From an uncultured Lachnospiraceae bacterium (GTDB lineage: Bacteria > Bacillota > Clostridia > Lachnospirales > Lachnospiraceae), in contig CANCYR010000031.1 of the NCBI GenBank assembly GCA_947382355.1, forward strand, positions 1-37,735: 37,735 bases of DNA. The letters run 5' to 3'. The notes beneath the pieces are model-generated. The model did no database searches. It was not told the DNA's origin and was given only the letters and a program-made list of their open reading frames with translations. Within the stretch, counting starts at the first letter, position 1; the number at the start of each line of letters is the position of its first letter. Positions 1 to 8,777 of this stretch are shown one piece after another. The position numbers and the translations under genes were made by a program.

Positions 1-94
1 TATTATATGTTCTGCCAGTTCCTACGTCCTCAAATCCAAAACCCGCAGGCTGAACGGTTATGAAAAAGAGCCGAACTGTTACCCTGTTTAAACA

Positions 95-478
95 TTACCG
101 GTCCATTCCCCTGCCCTCCTCCAATCTCTTCTTATAAATCTCCGGTTCCTTTTTCATGCATACCATGGCTTCAAAGCTATCCAGTACCAGTGCTTCTTTA
201 TTGCAGTCAGCTGTATTTTTTCCTATATCCTGTACCAGATTATACTGTTTCATCTGCCACACATACATATCCGTCAAAGAATAGCCCTCACAGACTACCT
301 CATCCAACAAAGCATGGTTGTCCAGATAGTACATCCATTCTTTCATCATGCCGGCATCCAAGACCAATGCCTCCCAAAGCCTTGAAACAAATTCCTTACT
401 TTTCCCTGCATAAGAGCCCAGCGCTTTCATTCCTTCATAAGCTTTGACCCGCCTTGCATCATATATAACTCCATTCAT
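95..478 (-). CDS. Hypothetical protein, 127 aa
   Basis: I do not recognise a named family. The protein is small, soluble and helix-rich, with many Trp, Tyr and Met residues, no signal peptide and no membrane segment. An AGAAGG ribosome site lies 7 bases before the ATG. It follows the nickel cofactor and transport operon on the same strand after a 227-base gap with no clear gene, so it may be separately transcribed. The gap contains TTGACA 14 bases before TATAAG, too close for a confident promoter. A functional link to nickel is not supported by anything in the protein. Confidence 0.7.
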   Translation of the reverse strand: MNGVIYDARRVKAYEGMKALGSYAGKSKEFVSRLWEALVLDAGMMKEWMYYLDNHALLDEVVCEGYSLTDMYVWQMKQYNLVQDIGKNTADCNKEALVLDSFEAMVCMKKEPEIYKKRLEEGRGMDR

Positions 479-705
479 GGCAATGCCTTCTTTCCGTGAT
501 TCATTCTTTTCTATATTTTTTATGCTCCATACATTTAAAATCCCTGTTCCACAGCTTCATTTCCCTCTTCCATAAACGTTATCGTATGAACCGGCCGCTA
601 CGCAGCCATCAGGATTTGCAGATACAGGCAGGGATTCTTATAACATGACAGCAGCTTGTCAAATTTCCATCCGGAAACTCTCTGTTTTATCAGCTTTTAT
701 ACCTT

Positions 706-1437
706 CTATGTGCTGCGGCTTAGCGATAACGGCAACTCCAGACCATTTTCCCGTAAAAGCTTCTCATCCGTAAGTATATCCCTTGTATTTCCGTCAAAAA
801 CAATGCTTCCCCCAGCAATCAGAATCGTTCTTTGACAGGTGTCCAGAACCAAATCCAAATCATGGGAAGCAATCAGCTTTAACCCTTTCATTTCCTTTAA
901 AATATGTATTAACTGCCTTCGGTTCCTTGGGTCTAAAGCGATAGACGGTTCATCAAACAAAAGGATTTTTGGTTCCATGGAAAGAATTGTGGCAATAGAG
1001 GCCAGTTTTTTCTGCCCGCCGGAAAGACGGTAAATCTGCCTGTCCCTGTACTCTTCCATATGCACCTGCCCAAGCGCTTCCATAACCCTTTTTTCCACTT
1101 CCTCTCCAGAATATCCATAATTGCGGGGACCAAAAGCCACATCCTCATAAACTGTGGACAGAAACAGCTGACTATCGGAATCCTGAAACACATATCCGAT
1201 TTTTCTGCGGACTGTTTCCAGACTTTTTTTATCCACCTTTACTCCATCTGCTAAAATGCTTCCCTGATGATCCGATAATAAGCCCACAAGAAGCTTTAAA
1301 AGAGTGGATTTTCCTGTGCCGTTGGCTCCAATCAGCCCTACTGTTTCTCCCTCCCCAATCCGAAAGCTCATATCGGAAAGCACGTCTCTTTTTCCATCAT
1401 AAGAAAATGTAAGATGGCTTACTTCTATTTCCGCCAT
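706..1437 (-). CDS. nikO: ECF-type nickel/cobalt transporter ATPase
   Basis: This is the ATPase of an energy-coupling-factor (CbiO/NikO) transporter and powers nickel uptake with NikQ and NikMN at the inner face of the membrane. All ABC motifs are present: Walker A GANGTGKST at residues 37-45, the Q-loop in VFQDSDSQLF at 83-92, signature LSGGQ at 138-142 and Walker B ILLFDEP at 158-164. The usual length of about 240-280 aa is met (243 aa). The start MAEIEV was chosen because AAGGAGG lies 6 bases upstream; a start 8 codons earlier has no such site. It is the last gene of the larB-E-C-nikMN-Q-O operon, 30 bases after nikQ. Cobalt specificity cannot be excluded from this gene alone; the lar neighbours argue for nickel. 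Confidence 0.9.
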   Translation of the reverse strand: MAEIEVSHLTFSYDGKRDVLSDMSFRIGEGETVGLIGANGTGKSTLLKLLVGLLSDHQGSILADGVKVDKKSLETVRRKIGYVFQDSDSQLFLSTVYEDVAFGPRNYGYSGEEVEKRVMEALGQVHMEEYRDRQIYRLSGGQKKLASIATILSMEPKILLFDEPSIALDPRNRRQLIHILKEMKGLKLIASHDLDLVLDTCQRTILIAGGSIVFDGNTRDILTDEKLLRENGLELPLSLSRST

Positions 1438-1467
1438 GCCTGACCTCCTTTTCTTTCCCACAGCCCT

Positions 1468-2277
1468 TTATCCAAACAGACTTCCTGCTATTTGAAAAAC
1501 CGGAAAAACTCTCAGAGCCCCCAGTGCCAGAGTCCATGCCGCCGCATAAACAACACTCAGCCCACTGCTTATCTGTCTGCTTCCAGCCTCCTTCCAAAGC
1601 CCTTCTCCTCCATAACCTCTAAGAAGCATGCTGTCATATACGTCCTTTCCCCGTTCCATGGTCCGCAGTAACAGCAATCCCACAAAAGAGCCCCATGCCC
1701 GTATATGAATCCCCTTTTGTCCCGGCGCCCTTAACTGATATGCCTGCAGCATCCTCTGTACTTCCTTTAACAAAAGAATCAGATAACGGTAAGTCAGCAA
1801 AACCACCGTCACCCCGCCCTTTGGTATGCCAAAGCTGCCAAGAGCGGCACAACTCCCCTCTATTCCGGTTTCCATCAGCAAAAAATATGCCGCATATACC
1901 GTGAACACTCCTTTTATGAATAATGTTGCCATGGATATCATGCCGCCTGTTATATTCATGCTTCCAAATTGAAATATTATGTTTCTGTCAAAAAACAGAT
2001 TTGCCATTCCCAAAAGCGCTATCAGAAATAAAATGTAACGGATTCTTTTCAATCCTTTTAAAAAAGAAAGCTCTTCCCATATTCCGGTTATAAGCAGATA
2101 CAGCCCCATGCTAAGCAGCCCCATCATATTATATTTATGGAAAGAAACTGTAAGCAGGATAAACAAAACGTTCACAAACAGTCTTGCAGCAGGATGTATC
2201 CGGCTTCTGTCACCGGACCTTCCTGCTTCACTGTCCACTTCATGGAGCATGGCAATTGCCTGCTGAAGCTTATTCAT
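1468..2277 (-). CDS. nikQ: ECF transporter transmembrane protein, CbiQ/NikQ type
   Basis: This is the T component that couples ATP hydrolysis by NikO to the substrate-binding membrane subunit NikMN. The 269-aa protein has several hydrophobic helices and the cytoplasmic coupling region typical of CbiQ. There, LLRTMERGKDVYDSML and LRGYGG match the conserved ERG and MxxRG segments that contact the ATPase. Its start overlaps the nikMN stop by 8 bases, and an A-rich GGA precedes it closely, suggesting translational coupling rather than an independent strong site. Family and role are well supported by order and motifs; nickel rather than cobalt is inferred from the lar genes. Confidence 0.88.
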   Translation of the reverse strand: MNKLQQAIAMLHEVDSEAGRSGDRSRIHPAARLFVNVLFILLTVSFHKYNMMGLLSMGLYLLITGIWEELSFLKGLKRIRYILFLIALLGMANLFFDRNIIFQFGSMNITGGMISMATLFIKGVFTVYAAYFLLMETGIEGSCAALGSFGIPKGGVTVVLLTYRYLILLLKEVQRMLQAYQLRAPGQKGIHIRAWGSFVGLLLLRTMERGKDVYDSMLLRGYGGEGLWKEAGSRQISSGLSVVYAAAWTLALGALRVFPVFQIAGSLFG

Positions 2278-3304
2278 GTCCTTTTTTTCCTTTTTCCGGT
2301 TTTAGCTCTGTTTCTTTTCTTTTTCCGAACAGCTTTAATGCATAACAGCCTGAAATGCATACAGCCGTCACCACTGCTGCTCCCAATATGCCGGAAACAG
2401 AGGTTCCTGCTGCCGATTCCTTTCCGCGGAATTGATAATCCGGCAGCAGCGCCACCGCCTCCTGCACTCCTGCCGCCTTATCATAAAGCTTTCCTTCAGC
2501 CTCAAGCTCCGCGGTTCCTGCCGCCTTTTCCATAGACCATTCCAGTCCGTCCGGATAAGCAGAGGCTGTCAGAGAAACTGCACCGCCGATTATCAGTGCC
2601 GAAAGAGCCAGCACCGCTGCGGTTTTCTTTCGGGACAGCTTTCCTTTCCCACTGTCATTTATATGATATCCCCACAGCATTTCCGGTCTTGCCTCATAAA
2701 TGAATACAAGGACTGCCGATGTTATCAGCCCTTCCACCAGTCCGATTGCAAGATGGATGGGCTGCATTGCCGCAAGAAATACAAAAAACGGCAGTTCAGT
2801 AATCCCTGAAAAAAATGTTTCCAGAGTAACGGAAAATGCCCCCAGCTGCAAGGTCAGTATACATCCTGTTATGGATGCTGCAACAATCTTTTTCCCTGAC
2901 ATCCCTTTCTTCATAAACTGTTTCCAGATAATGCCGCCGCCCAAAAAGCACCCGTAAAATGCCATATTCCATACATTGGCTCCAAGAGCCAGCACACCGC
3001 CGTCAGCAAAGAGAAGAGACTGTATGAACAGCACCCCTATCATCGTCAAAAATCCGGCTTCCGGCCCCAGAATTGCGGACAAAAGCATTCCCCCGCACAA
3101 ATGTCCGGAAGAACCGGTTCCCGGTATGGTAAAATTTATCATCTGAGAAGCAAATACAAAGGCGCCCATAACACCCATAACCGGTATCTTTTCCGGTTCT
3201 GAGAGCTGTCTTACCTTTTTAACGGAATATCCCGCAGCCGCTCCGGAACAAAGATACATGGTTCCTGCCACAGCCGGGGCGATTAAAGCATCTGCCATAT
3301 GCAT
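2270..3304 (-). CDS. nikMN: Nickel-specific ECF substrate-binding membrane protein, NikM-NikN fusion
   Basis: This is the metal-binding S component of the nickel importer. The mature start MHMADAL fits the family: in NikM/CbiM the amino end and His2, with a later His (here His68 in GSSGHLCGG), hold the metal. That is why I start at this ATG, which has GGGAGG 8 bases upstream, and not 13 codons earlier. Six to seven membrane helices are followed by a C-terminal NikN-like part with a PDGLEWS motif at residues 251-257, the extracytoplasmic-loop signature (PDG) of CbiN/NikL/NikN proteins. The gene follows larC by 23 bases and overlaps nikQ. The fused M-N layout replaces separate larM and larN genes of lactobacilli. 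Confidence 0.88.
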   Translation of the reverse strand: MHMADALIAPAVAGTMYLCSGAAAGYSVKKVRQLSEPEKIPVMGVMGAFVFASQMINFTIPGTGSSGHLCGGMLLSAILGPEAGFLTMIGVLFIQSLLFADGGVLALGANVWNMAFYGCFLGGGIIWKQFMKKGMSGKKIVAASITGCILTLQLGAFSVTLETFFSGITELPFFVFLAAMQPIHLAIGLVEGLITSAVLVFIYEARPEMLWGYHINDSGKGKLSRKKTAAVLALSALIIGGAVSLTASAYPDGLEWSMEKAAGTAELEAEGKLYDKAAGVQEAVALLPDYQFRGKESAAGTSVSGILGAAVVTAVCISGCYALKLFGKRKETELKPEKGKKGHE

Positions 3305-3327
3305 ATTCTTTTCCTCCCTGCCTTTTT

Positions 3328-4758
3328 CTAACGTTCCCTGCAACGGGCAACAATCATTTCATAAGCTTCCTGAAAGGATAAGCCGCTTTGTTTACAGATT
3401 TCTTTTACACTGTCATATTCCGGATAAAGCCTTATCTGCTGTCCAATCCGGCATTTTTTCACTACCGCCTGTCCGTAAGGGGTGCAGACTGTTTCCAGTT
3501 CTCTTTCCAGTACGGTTCTTTCCATCTCCATCCTTCTGATGCCGATTGTGGTGGTTTCCTGAAAAATAATCTGTTCCAGCTTCTGTATATCTTCTTTTTT
3601 GCAGATTACATTTAACTGCCATGCAGGTCTGTTCTTTTTCATAAAGACAGGCATATAATGTACGTCTCTGGCCCCTGCTTCAAACAACCGCTCCATTACA
3701 TAGCCAAGAGCCTCCCCAGTACAGTCATCCACATTGCTTTCCAGCTTATAAATAAGTTCCTTTTCTTTTAAATTCGCTTCAATCAGCATAGCCCTTAAAA
3801 TGCTTGGCCGTTCATAATTCCGCTTTCCGGCTCCGATACCTATTTCTTTTATGGAAAATTCCTTTGGGAGCCTGTCCCCGGTTCTGATAGCCGCAACAAT
3901 TGCCGCTCCTGTAGGGGTGACAAATTCTCCCTGCACATTCATGATTTCCACCTTCAGGGCATGTGCTTTTAAAATATTGGCAACTGCCGGAACCGGCACC
4001 GGCAGTATGCCGTGCTGACACCTTACTGTGCCGGTCCCCTCACATAATTTGGGTACAATTACCTGATGGATTTCCAGATTATCCAGACATACTGCCGCTG
4101 CTACAATGTCCACAATGGAATCTATTGCCCCCACTTCATGGAAATGCACCTGCTCTATCAGTACATTATGGGCTTTTGCTTCCGCTTCCGCCAAAATCTG
4201 AAAAATCCTTTCTGCAAGATTTCCTGCATTTTTTGTCATGCTGCACTGCTTGAGAATCTGCCGGATTTCCTGAATGCCTCTGTGTTCATGAGTATGGGTG
4301 TGGATATGCTCATGGGTATGGAAATGGGCATGAACGCTCCGGCTATTTTCCCCCTGCCCTTCCTGCTGAACCTCTTTATGATTGTGTTTATGATTGTGGC
4401 AGTTTGGCTGTGCTTCTTCTTTGTGTTGATAGTCTGTCTGCTGTTGGTCCGTCTGCCATTCCCGGCAATGATGATGGTGCTCTTCATGATGTTCCTCAAG
4501 CTGTTTCTCAAAGTGTCCATGCAGATATTCCATATCATGGTCATGATTCTCATGCTGTTCGTCCAGAATCACACGAAAATCACAACAGTCTATCCCTGCC
4601 TTTTTCACTCTGCCGATTTCCACTAAAAAGCCCTTTGCCGGAATGCTGTTTAATGCCTTCATAAGCACATCCTTATCAGCGCCCAAATCCAACAGGGCTG
4701 CCACCATCATGTCGCCGCTGATACCGGCAGCACATTCCAAATATAATGTATTTCCCAT
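3328..4758 (-). CDS. larC: Nickel insertase for the nickel-pincer cofactor (LarC), single reading frame
   Basis: LarC is the CTP-dependent cyclometallase that inserts nickel into pyridinium-3,5-bisthiocarboxylic acid mononucleotide to give the NPN cofactor. The N-terminus LYLECAAGISGDM and the HFHEVGAIDSIVD segment are typical. Residues 69-159 form a histidine-rich insert with 25 His, likely a nickel store. In Lactiplantibacillus plantarum larC is split into C1 and C2 and needs a programmed frameshift. Here one uninterrupted 476-aa frame covers both parts. AAAGGAG lies 5 bases before the ATG. The gene is 18 bases after larE and 23 before nikMN, so synthesis and import of nickel are co-expressed. 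Identification is strong; the role of the His stretch is inferred. Confidence 0.93.
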   Translation of the reverse strand: MGNTLYLECAAGISGDMMVAALLDLGADKDVLMKALNSIPAKGFLVEIGRVKKAGIDCCDFRVILDEQHENHDHDMEYLHGHFEKQLEEHHEEHHHHCREWQTDQQQTDYQHKEEAQPNCHNHKHNHKEVQQEGQGENSRSVHAHFHTHEHIHTHTHEHRGIQEIRQILKQCSMTKNAGNLAERIFQILAEAEAKAHNVLIEQVHFHEVGAIDSIVDIVAAAVCLDNLEIHQVIVPKLCEGTGTVRCQHGILPVPVPAVANILKAHALKVEIMNVQGEFVTPTGAAIVAAIRTGDRLPKEFSIKEIGIGAGKRNYERPSILRAMLIEANLKEKELIYKLESNVDDCTGEALGYVMERLFEAGARDVHYMPVFMKKNRPAWQLNVICKKEDIQKLEQIIFQETTTIGIRRMEMERTVLERELETVCTPYGQAVVKKCRIGQQIRLYPEYDSVKEICKQSGLSFQEAYEMIVARCRER

Positions 4759-4776
4759 ATGTTCTCCTTTTTATCC

Positions 4777-5598
4777 CTATCCATTGATTCCTATATCCAT
4801 GCTCCCGGAACGAAACCCTTCCAAGTCCAGCGTAATATAAGAATATCCCAGCTCCTTCAAATAAGCTGCCACTTCTTTTTTATGTAATAAAAGCACTGCC
4901 ATATCCTTTTCATCCACTTCAATGCGGGCTATATTGCCATGTATTCGCAGTCTGACGTTATACAATCCCAATGCCTTTAAAAATGCTTCTCCTTTTTCCA
5001 CATTTTCAAGCTTAAGATTTGTCAGTGTCTCTCCATAGGGGAAACGGGTTGCAAGGCATGGTGTTGATGGTCTGTCTGCTACAGATATGCCGTATTGAAA
5101 AGCCAGCTTTCGTACCTCCCCTTTTGTGAAACCTGCTTCTTTTAAGGGGCTTTTTATGCCAAGCTCCTCAACTGCCCTGATTCCGGGGCGATAAGCCAGA
5201 AGGTCTTCTGCATTTGTCCCTTCCAATAAGGTTGCAGCCCCTGACTGCTCTGCTTTTTCCTTTATTTTGCCAAAGAGATATTTTTTGCACCGATAACAGC
5301 GGTCAGGAGGATTTTGAAAAATATCAGCCTGTTTCAATTCCTCTGTCTTTAACAGAATGTATTCTGCCCCTGTCTCCTTTGCAACCTTCTCAGCCATTTT
5401 TATATCACTCATGGGATGCAGCTCTGTATGGGCTGTAATCCCATATACAGCTGTTCCCTGCTCTTTTGCATATACTACAGCCATTTTTAACAGAAGGCTG
5501 CTGTCCACTCCTCCGGAAAATGCCACTGCCGCATTTTGTTGTGTGTATGCTTTCATGATGGCATGGAGCCTGTTGCATTTTTCTTCATATGTCTTCAT
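4777..5598 (-). CDS. larE: Pyridinium-3,5-biscarboxylate sulfur transferase LarE
   Basis: LarE activates the two carboxylates of P2CMN with ATP and replaces oxygen by sulfur. The PP-loop SGGVDSS is at residues 28-34. Cysteines are at 101 and 104 (DRCYRCKK) and 181 (STPCLATRF). L. plantarum LarE has only the last one and sacrifices its sulfur. The three-cysteine form, as in Thermotoga maritima, carries a [4Fe-4S] cluster and can turn over, so I infer that type here. The start is the ATG one base after the larB stop, with AAAGGTG 9 bases upstream; a GTG 4 codons earlier overlaps larB. Length 273 aa is normal. Confidence 0.93.
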   Translation of the reverse strand: MKTYEEKCNRLHAIMKAYTQQNAAVAFSGGVDSSLLLKMAVVYAKEQGTAVYGITAHTELHPMSDIKMAEKVAKETGAEYILLKTEELKQADIFQNPPDRCYRCKKYLFGKIKEKAEQSGAATLLEGTNAEDLLAYRPGIRAVEELGIKSPLKEAGFTKGEVRKLAFQYGISVADRPSTPCLATRFPYGETLTNLKLENVEKGEAFLKALGLYNVRLRIHGNIARIEVDEKDMAVLLLHKKEVAAYLKELGYSYITLDLEGFRSGSMDIGING

Positions 5599-5599
5599 A

Positions 5600-6352
5600 T
5601 CAATTTTCACCTTTTACAGCCAGTCTGTTAATCTGGGTAGCCATATAACCTGCACCGTACCCATTGTCAATATTCACTACCGCAATACCGTTGGCACAGG
5701 AATTTATCATGGTCAGCAAGGCGGACAGACCATTTAGGCTGGCGCCATATCCCACGGAAGTGGGAACTGCAATAACAGGATTTTTTACAAGTCCTCCCAA
5801 AACGCTGGCAAGAGCCCCTTCCATGCCTGCAGCCGCCACAATGCAATTGGCGTCCTGTATGGCGTCCAGACGATGGAACAGCCTGTGAATACCGCTGACT
5901 CCCACATCATAAATCCGTTCCACATTTCCTCCGAAAAATTCCGCTGTCTGAGCAGCCTCCTCCGCCACGGGTATATCCGCTGTTCCGGCAGTGCAGACAG
6001 CAATTTTCCCTTTTCTTTCCTTGTGCTTTTTTTCTATCTTAAGGATATGGGATATCTCATCATAGGTTACCTGAGGCAGCGCTGCCTTTACCGCTTCAAA
6101 CTGATGAATATCTGCTCTTGTGCCAAACACTTCTCCGTTTGCTTCATACAGCTTCCGGTAAATGGACACCAGATATTCCTCCGGCTTGCCGCTGCAGAAA
6201 ATCACTTCCGGAAAACCCGAGCGGACTTCTCTGTGGGAATCCAGCTTTGCATAGCCCAATTCCTCAAAGGGCTTCCTTTGAAAATACCGCTCCGCCTCTT
6301 CTATGGTGAGCCTGCCGCTTTTTACTTTCTCTAAGATTTCCCTGGTTTCCAT
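5600..6352 (-). CDS. larB: Pyridinium-3,5-biscarboxylic acid mononucleotide synthase LarB
   Basis: LarB carboxylates and hydrolyses nicotinic acid adenine dinucleotide to P2CMN, the first step to the NPN cofactor. Its C-terminal half is PurE-like: GTADIPVAEEA, the AGMEGALASVLGG loop and PVIAVPTSVGYG are visible. The N-terminal 100 residues are the family-specific part. It is the first gene of the operon, with AGAGG ahead of the ATG and a promoter about 65 bases upstream. The 250-aa length is normal. No larA follows anywhere in the window, so the enzyme that uses the cofactor is not identified. Confidence 0.93.
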   Translation of the reverse strand: METREILEKVKSGRLTIEEAERYFQRKPFEELGYAKLDSHREVRSGFPEVIFCSGKPEEYLVSIYRKLYEANGEVFGTRADIHQFEAVKAALPQVTYDEISHILKIEKKHKERKGKIAVCTAGTADIPVAEEAAQTAEFFGGNVERIYDVGVSGIHRLFHRLDAIQDANCIVAAAGMEGALASVLGGLVKNPVIAVPTSVGYGASLNGLSALLTMINSCANGIAVVNIDNGYGAGYMATQINRLAVKGEN

Positions 6353-6415
6353 TTTGCGCCTCTTTCCTTATGCTTTCTATGCGATAGCTTTTATGATTTA
6401 TAAAAGAATATTTTT

Positions 6416-6445
6416 ATTATACTATACAAAAGAGTTTCTCGGCAA
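6416..6445 (-). promoter_or_regulatory. Probable sigma-A promoter of the lar/nik operon
   Basis: Read on the minus strand, TTGCCG (6440-6445) is followed after 18 bases by a perfect TATAAT (6416-6421), about 65 bases before the larB ATG. No clear NikR or nickel-repressor palindrome was seen in the leader. The call rests on consensus match and position only. Confidence 0.55.
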
Positions 6446-6471
6446 TTTTTCTTTTAACCGCTTAAAAATAG

Positions 6472-6514
6472 CATGGGAGCTTTAAGACCATCCTTTGTTC
6501 TTAAAGCTCCCATG
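6472..6514 (-). terminator. Rho-independent terminator after the first two-component system
   Basis: A perfect 16-bp inverted repeat (6472-6487 with 6499-6514, 11-base loop) lies 10 bases after the response-regulator stop. On the minus strand the stem is followed by CTATTTTT. It separates the two-component operon from the lar/nik promoter just downstream. Confidence 0.85.
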
Positions 6515-6524
6515 TACTACCTTT

Positions 6525-7259
6525 TCATTCTTCCTCTTCTTCACAGTAAAATTCAAAGTATCTTTCCCTTAAAGGCCGGTAAGAACCTCTTGGCAGATAA
6601 ATTTTCTTTCCGTTATCCATCTGCAGTTCTCTGGCATTCAGACTTTCCACATGCTCCAAATTCACAATATAGGCAACCCCTACCCTGACAAATTCCTGAT
6701 ATTTTGCAATCATCTCATAGGTCTCTGTCATGGTCAGCCGCAACAGACACTGGGTGCCGTCTGCAAGATACAGGCACTGGGTTTTCCCCTGAGCTTCACA
6801 GTAAACCATGTCCTTTAATGCCACCCGGGAAATTCTGCCTTCAATCCGTAAAAGAAGGTATTTCCTTCGCTCCCCCTCTACGTCTTTCATAAACCTGTCC
6901 AATATGGAAAACAGCCTTTTTTCCGTTATTGGCTTTACCAGATACTGCGCCGCATCCACGCCATAAGCCTCAAGCGCGTGTTCCTTAGAGGTGGTAAGGA
7001 AAATAATCCTGCCCTCATTTCCCATATGCCGCAGCTCTCTTGCAGCTTCAATTCCCATTTTTCCCGGCATATAAATATCCATAAAAATCAAATCCGGCAT
7101 ATAGTTTTTTTCTTTAATCATATGAAGCAGTTCATCAGCATTTTTAAAGCATTCTATTAAAAAATCTGCCTCAGGATGTTTTTCTTCATAGACACTCAGC
7201 ATTTGTTCTGTTTTTCTTAAGTCTTCCGCCTCATCGTCACAGAGCGCTATTATATACAT
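6525..7259 (-). CDS. LytTR-family response regulator (AgrA/LytR type)
   Basis: This is a two-domain regulator of 244 aa. The receiver has acidic Asp8 and Asp9, phospho-acceptor Asp61 in LIFMDIYMPG and the conserved Lys in VKPI. The C-terminal LytTR DNA-binding domain runs from about residue 135 (LLLRIEGR) to the end, with the typical FVRVGVAYIVNLEHVES segment. The start at MYIIALCDD was chosen because receiver folds begin there and a purine-rich AAAGGCGGG lies upstream; the longer frame would add 10 unconserved residues. The kinase gene is 68 bases upstream on the same strand. Target genes are unknown, but such pairs commonly control peptide, bacteriocin or surface functions. Confidence 0.9.
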   Translation of the reverse strand: MYIIALCDDEAEDLRKTEQMLSVYEEKHPEADFLIECFKNADELLHMIKEKNYMPDLIFMDIYMPGKMGIEAARELRHMGNEGRIIFLTTSKEHALEAYGVDAAQYLVKPITEKRLFSILDRFMKDVEGERRKYLLLRIEGRISRVALKDMVYCEAQGKTQCLYLADGTQCLLRLTMTETYEMIAKYQEFVRVGVAYIVNLEHVESLNARELQMDNGKKIYLPRGSYRPLRERYFEFYCEEEEE

Positions 7260-7327
7260 AAACTGCCCGCCTTTCTGCCTGCTTCCCATTATATCACATC
7301 ATTTTACAGATTATCCTTTATTTTTAA

Positions 7328-8647
7328 TCAAATTGCGGGCACTATGGGAATATTCATAATCAGACGAAAAATGAAAACCCCGTTATCATTTTTAAAATCA
7401 TATTCTCCATCAAATTTTTCTGCCGTTTTTATAATACTAAGCACACCGATGCCGCCTGTTGCTTCCGGTTTTGGCTGTCCGTTTTTCAGTTCTGTCTCCA
7501 GCCTGCATGTATTGCTGCAGTATATAACCAGTTTATTTTTCTTTTTCTTTAGCATCAGGTGGATAAAGCATTCCCTTTCTTTTGACTGCTTTTTTACTTC
7601 CATACAGCCGTAAATAGCATTTTCATAAGCATTTGCCAATATGGCTACCAGATCAATATTGGGAATCGCCAGATTCTTTCCAAGCTTTACATCCAGGGTA
7701 ACCTTTATCTGCTCCTTTTTTGCTTTTCTTGTATATGCCGAAAGAATATTGTTGACTGCGTTATTGGCGCATATAGCTTCCGGTATGCTCCCATCCGTTT
7801 CTTTTACATATTCCTTTAAATACAGCATCAGTTCTTCATTCTGGTTCCTTCTTGCATATTCTGCTATAACTGCCGTATGATGCCTTACATCATGCCGTAT
7901 CTTTCTGCCTGCCTCAACAGACTCCTCCAACAGCTCCATCTGCCGCTCCAACAGTCTCTGGTTCATCTCCATCAGCTGATTCTCTTTCTGATACTCCTTC
8001 TCCCTGCCGATATGCAGATACAACCGGAATACCAAAAGCTGCAGAGCACCCGTCAGAAAAAAGTTCATGCTAACCTGAAACAGACGGTAAGGAGTCTGTA
8101 TGCTATTATCCGGATTTAAAATAAAGCCGATTCCAAAAAGAATACTGATTGTCATAATGGCAACACTGAACCGGTCCAGCTCATTTTCCACATAATCGTC
8201 AAATTTCCAGATAGAACCTTTGATTTTTTTATCAATAAGACCTGCCATAATCAGAATCAGCAGAATACGGATGATAATATCTGCCCACACATTCCTGTGG
8301 AAAAAAATAACGGAAATCTCAATCCCGCCAATGAGAAATACCGCAAGCAGATAAAAGGTAAGGGCCAGCTTATAAATTGATAGAAAGACCGGGTCACTGC
8401 TCATAAAGATGGAAAAAATGGCAAAGCACAAATACATGGCCATGGCTATTATTTTTACGCAGCTTGTCCCATAAACTGCATATCCGACACCTGCTGCCCC
8501 AATGACAACTACGCTGAAGCACCCGTAATAAACTGCCATGCTTTTCCTGCTAAACTTATAATCGCTCATCATGGAAAATAAAAGAATTGTCCCTCCCAGG
8601 CTTATGATAAATCGGATTAGTGCTATATACAGAGGTCCTCCCAACAT
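7328..8647 (-). CDS. Sensor histidine kinase, AgrC-like (GHKL ATPase)
   Basis: This 439-aa membrane kinase pairs with the LytTR regulator just downstream. About six membrane helices fill residues 5-210, followed by a coiled linker, the phosphorylation site His252 in RHDVRHH and a GHKL ATPase domain. The N-box ANAYENA has Asn343, and a short GGIGVLSI glycine box lies near the C-terminus. The sensor part resembles those of peptide-sensing kinases, but no peptide precursor gene is visible nearby, so the signal is unknown. The start ATG follows GGGCAGG. Function as a kinase is confident; ligand is not. Confidence 0.88.
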   Translation of the reverse strand: MLGGPLYIALIRFIISLGGTILLFSMMSDYKFSRKSMAVYYGCFSVVVIGAAGVGYAVYGTSCVKIIAMAMYLCFAIFSIFMSSDPVFLSIYKLALTFYLLAVFLIGGIEISVIFFHRNVWADIIIRILLILIMAGLIDKKIKGSIWKFDDYVENELDRFSVAIMTISILFGIGFILNPDNSIQTPYRLFQVSMNFFLTGALQLLVFRLYLHIGREKEYQKENQLMEMNQRLLERQMELLEESVEAGRKIRHDVRHHTAVIAEYARRNQNEELMLYLKEYVKETDGSIPEAICANNAVNNILSAYTRKAKKEQIKVTLDVKLGKNLAIPNIDLVAILANAYENAIYGCMEVKKQSKERECFIHLMLKKKKNKLVIYCSNTCRLETELKNGQPKPEATGGIGVLSIIKTAEKFDGEYDFKNDNGVFIFRLIMNIPIVPAI

Positions 8648-8777
8648 GCTTTACATACCTGCCCTTTCGTTTTGTTTCTGTCCTGTATTTTATCATATCA
8701 CATATGCCTTTGGTTCAAACAGCATATCTGGTATAATTCGCACTTTTTGAGGTATGCTTTGTATTTTGGGCTTTTTT

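Noticed and set aside
1-94. Similar short segments CTGAACGGTTA and CCGAACTGTTA at the left edge
   Set aside because: They are imperfect direct copies with no stem or T-run and no link to a known element.
479-705. TTGACA/TATAAG pair as a promoter of the 127-aa gene
   Set aside because: The spacing is 14 bases, too short for a usual sigma-A promoter.
4066-4626. Plus-strand frame of 186 aa that looks like a membrane protein
   Set aside because: It is antisense to the His-rich part of larC. CAT and CAC codons read backwards give Met and Val, which makes a false hydrophobic pattern. No ribosome site or family trait.
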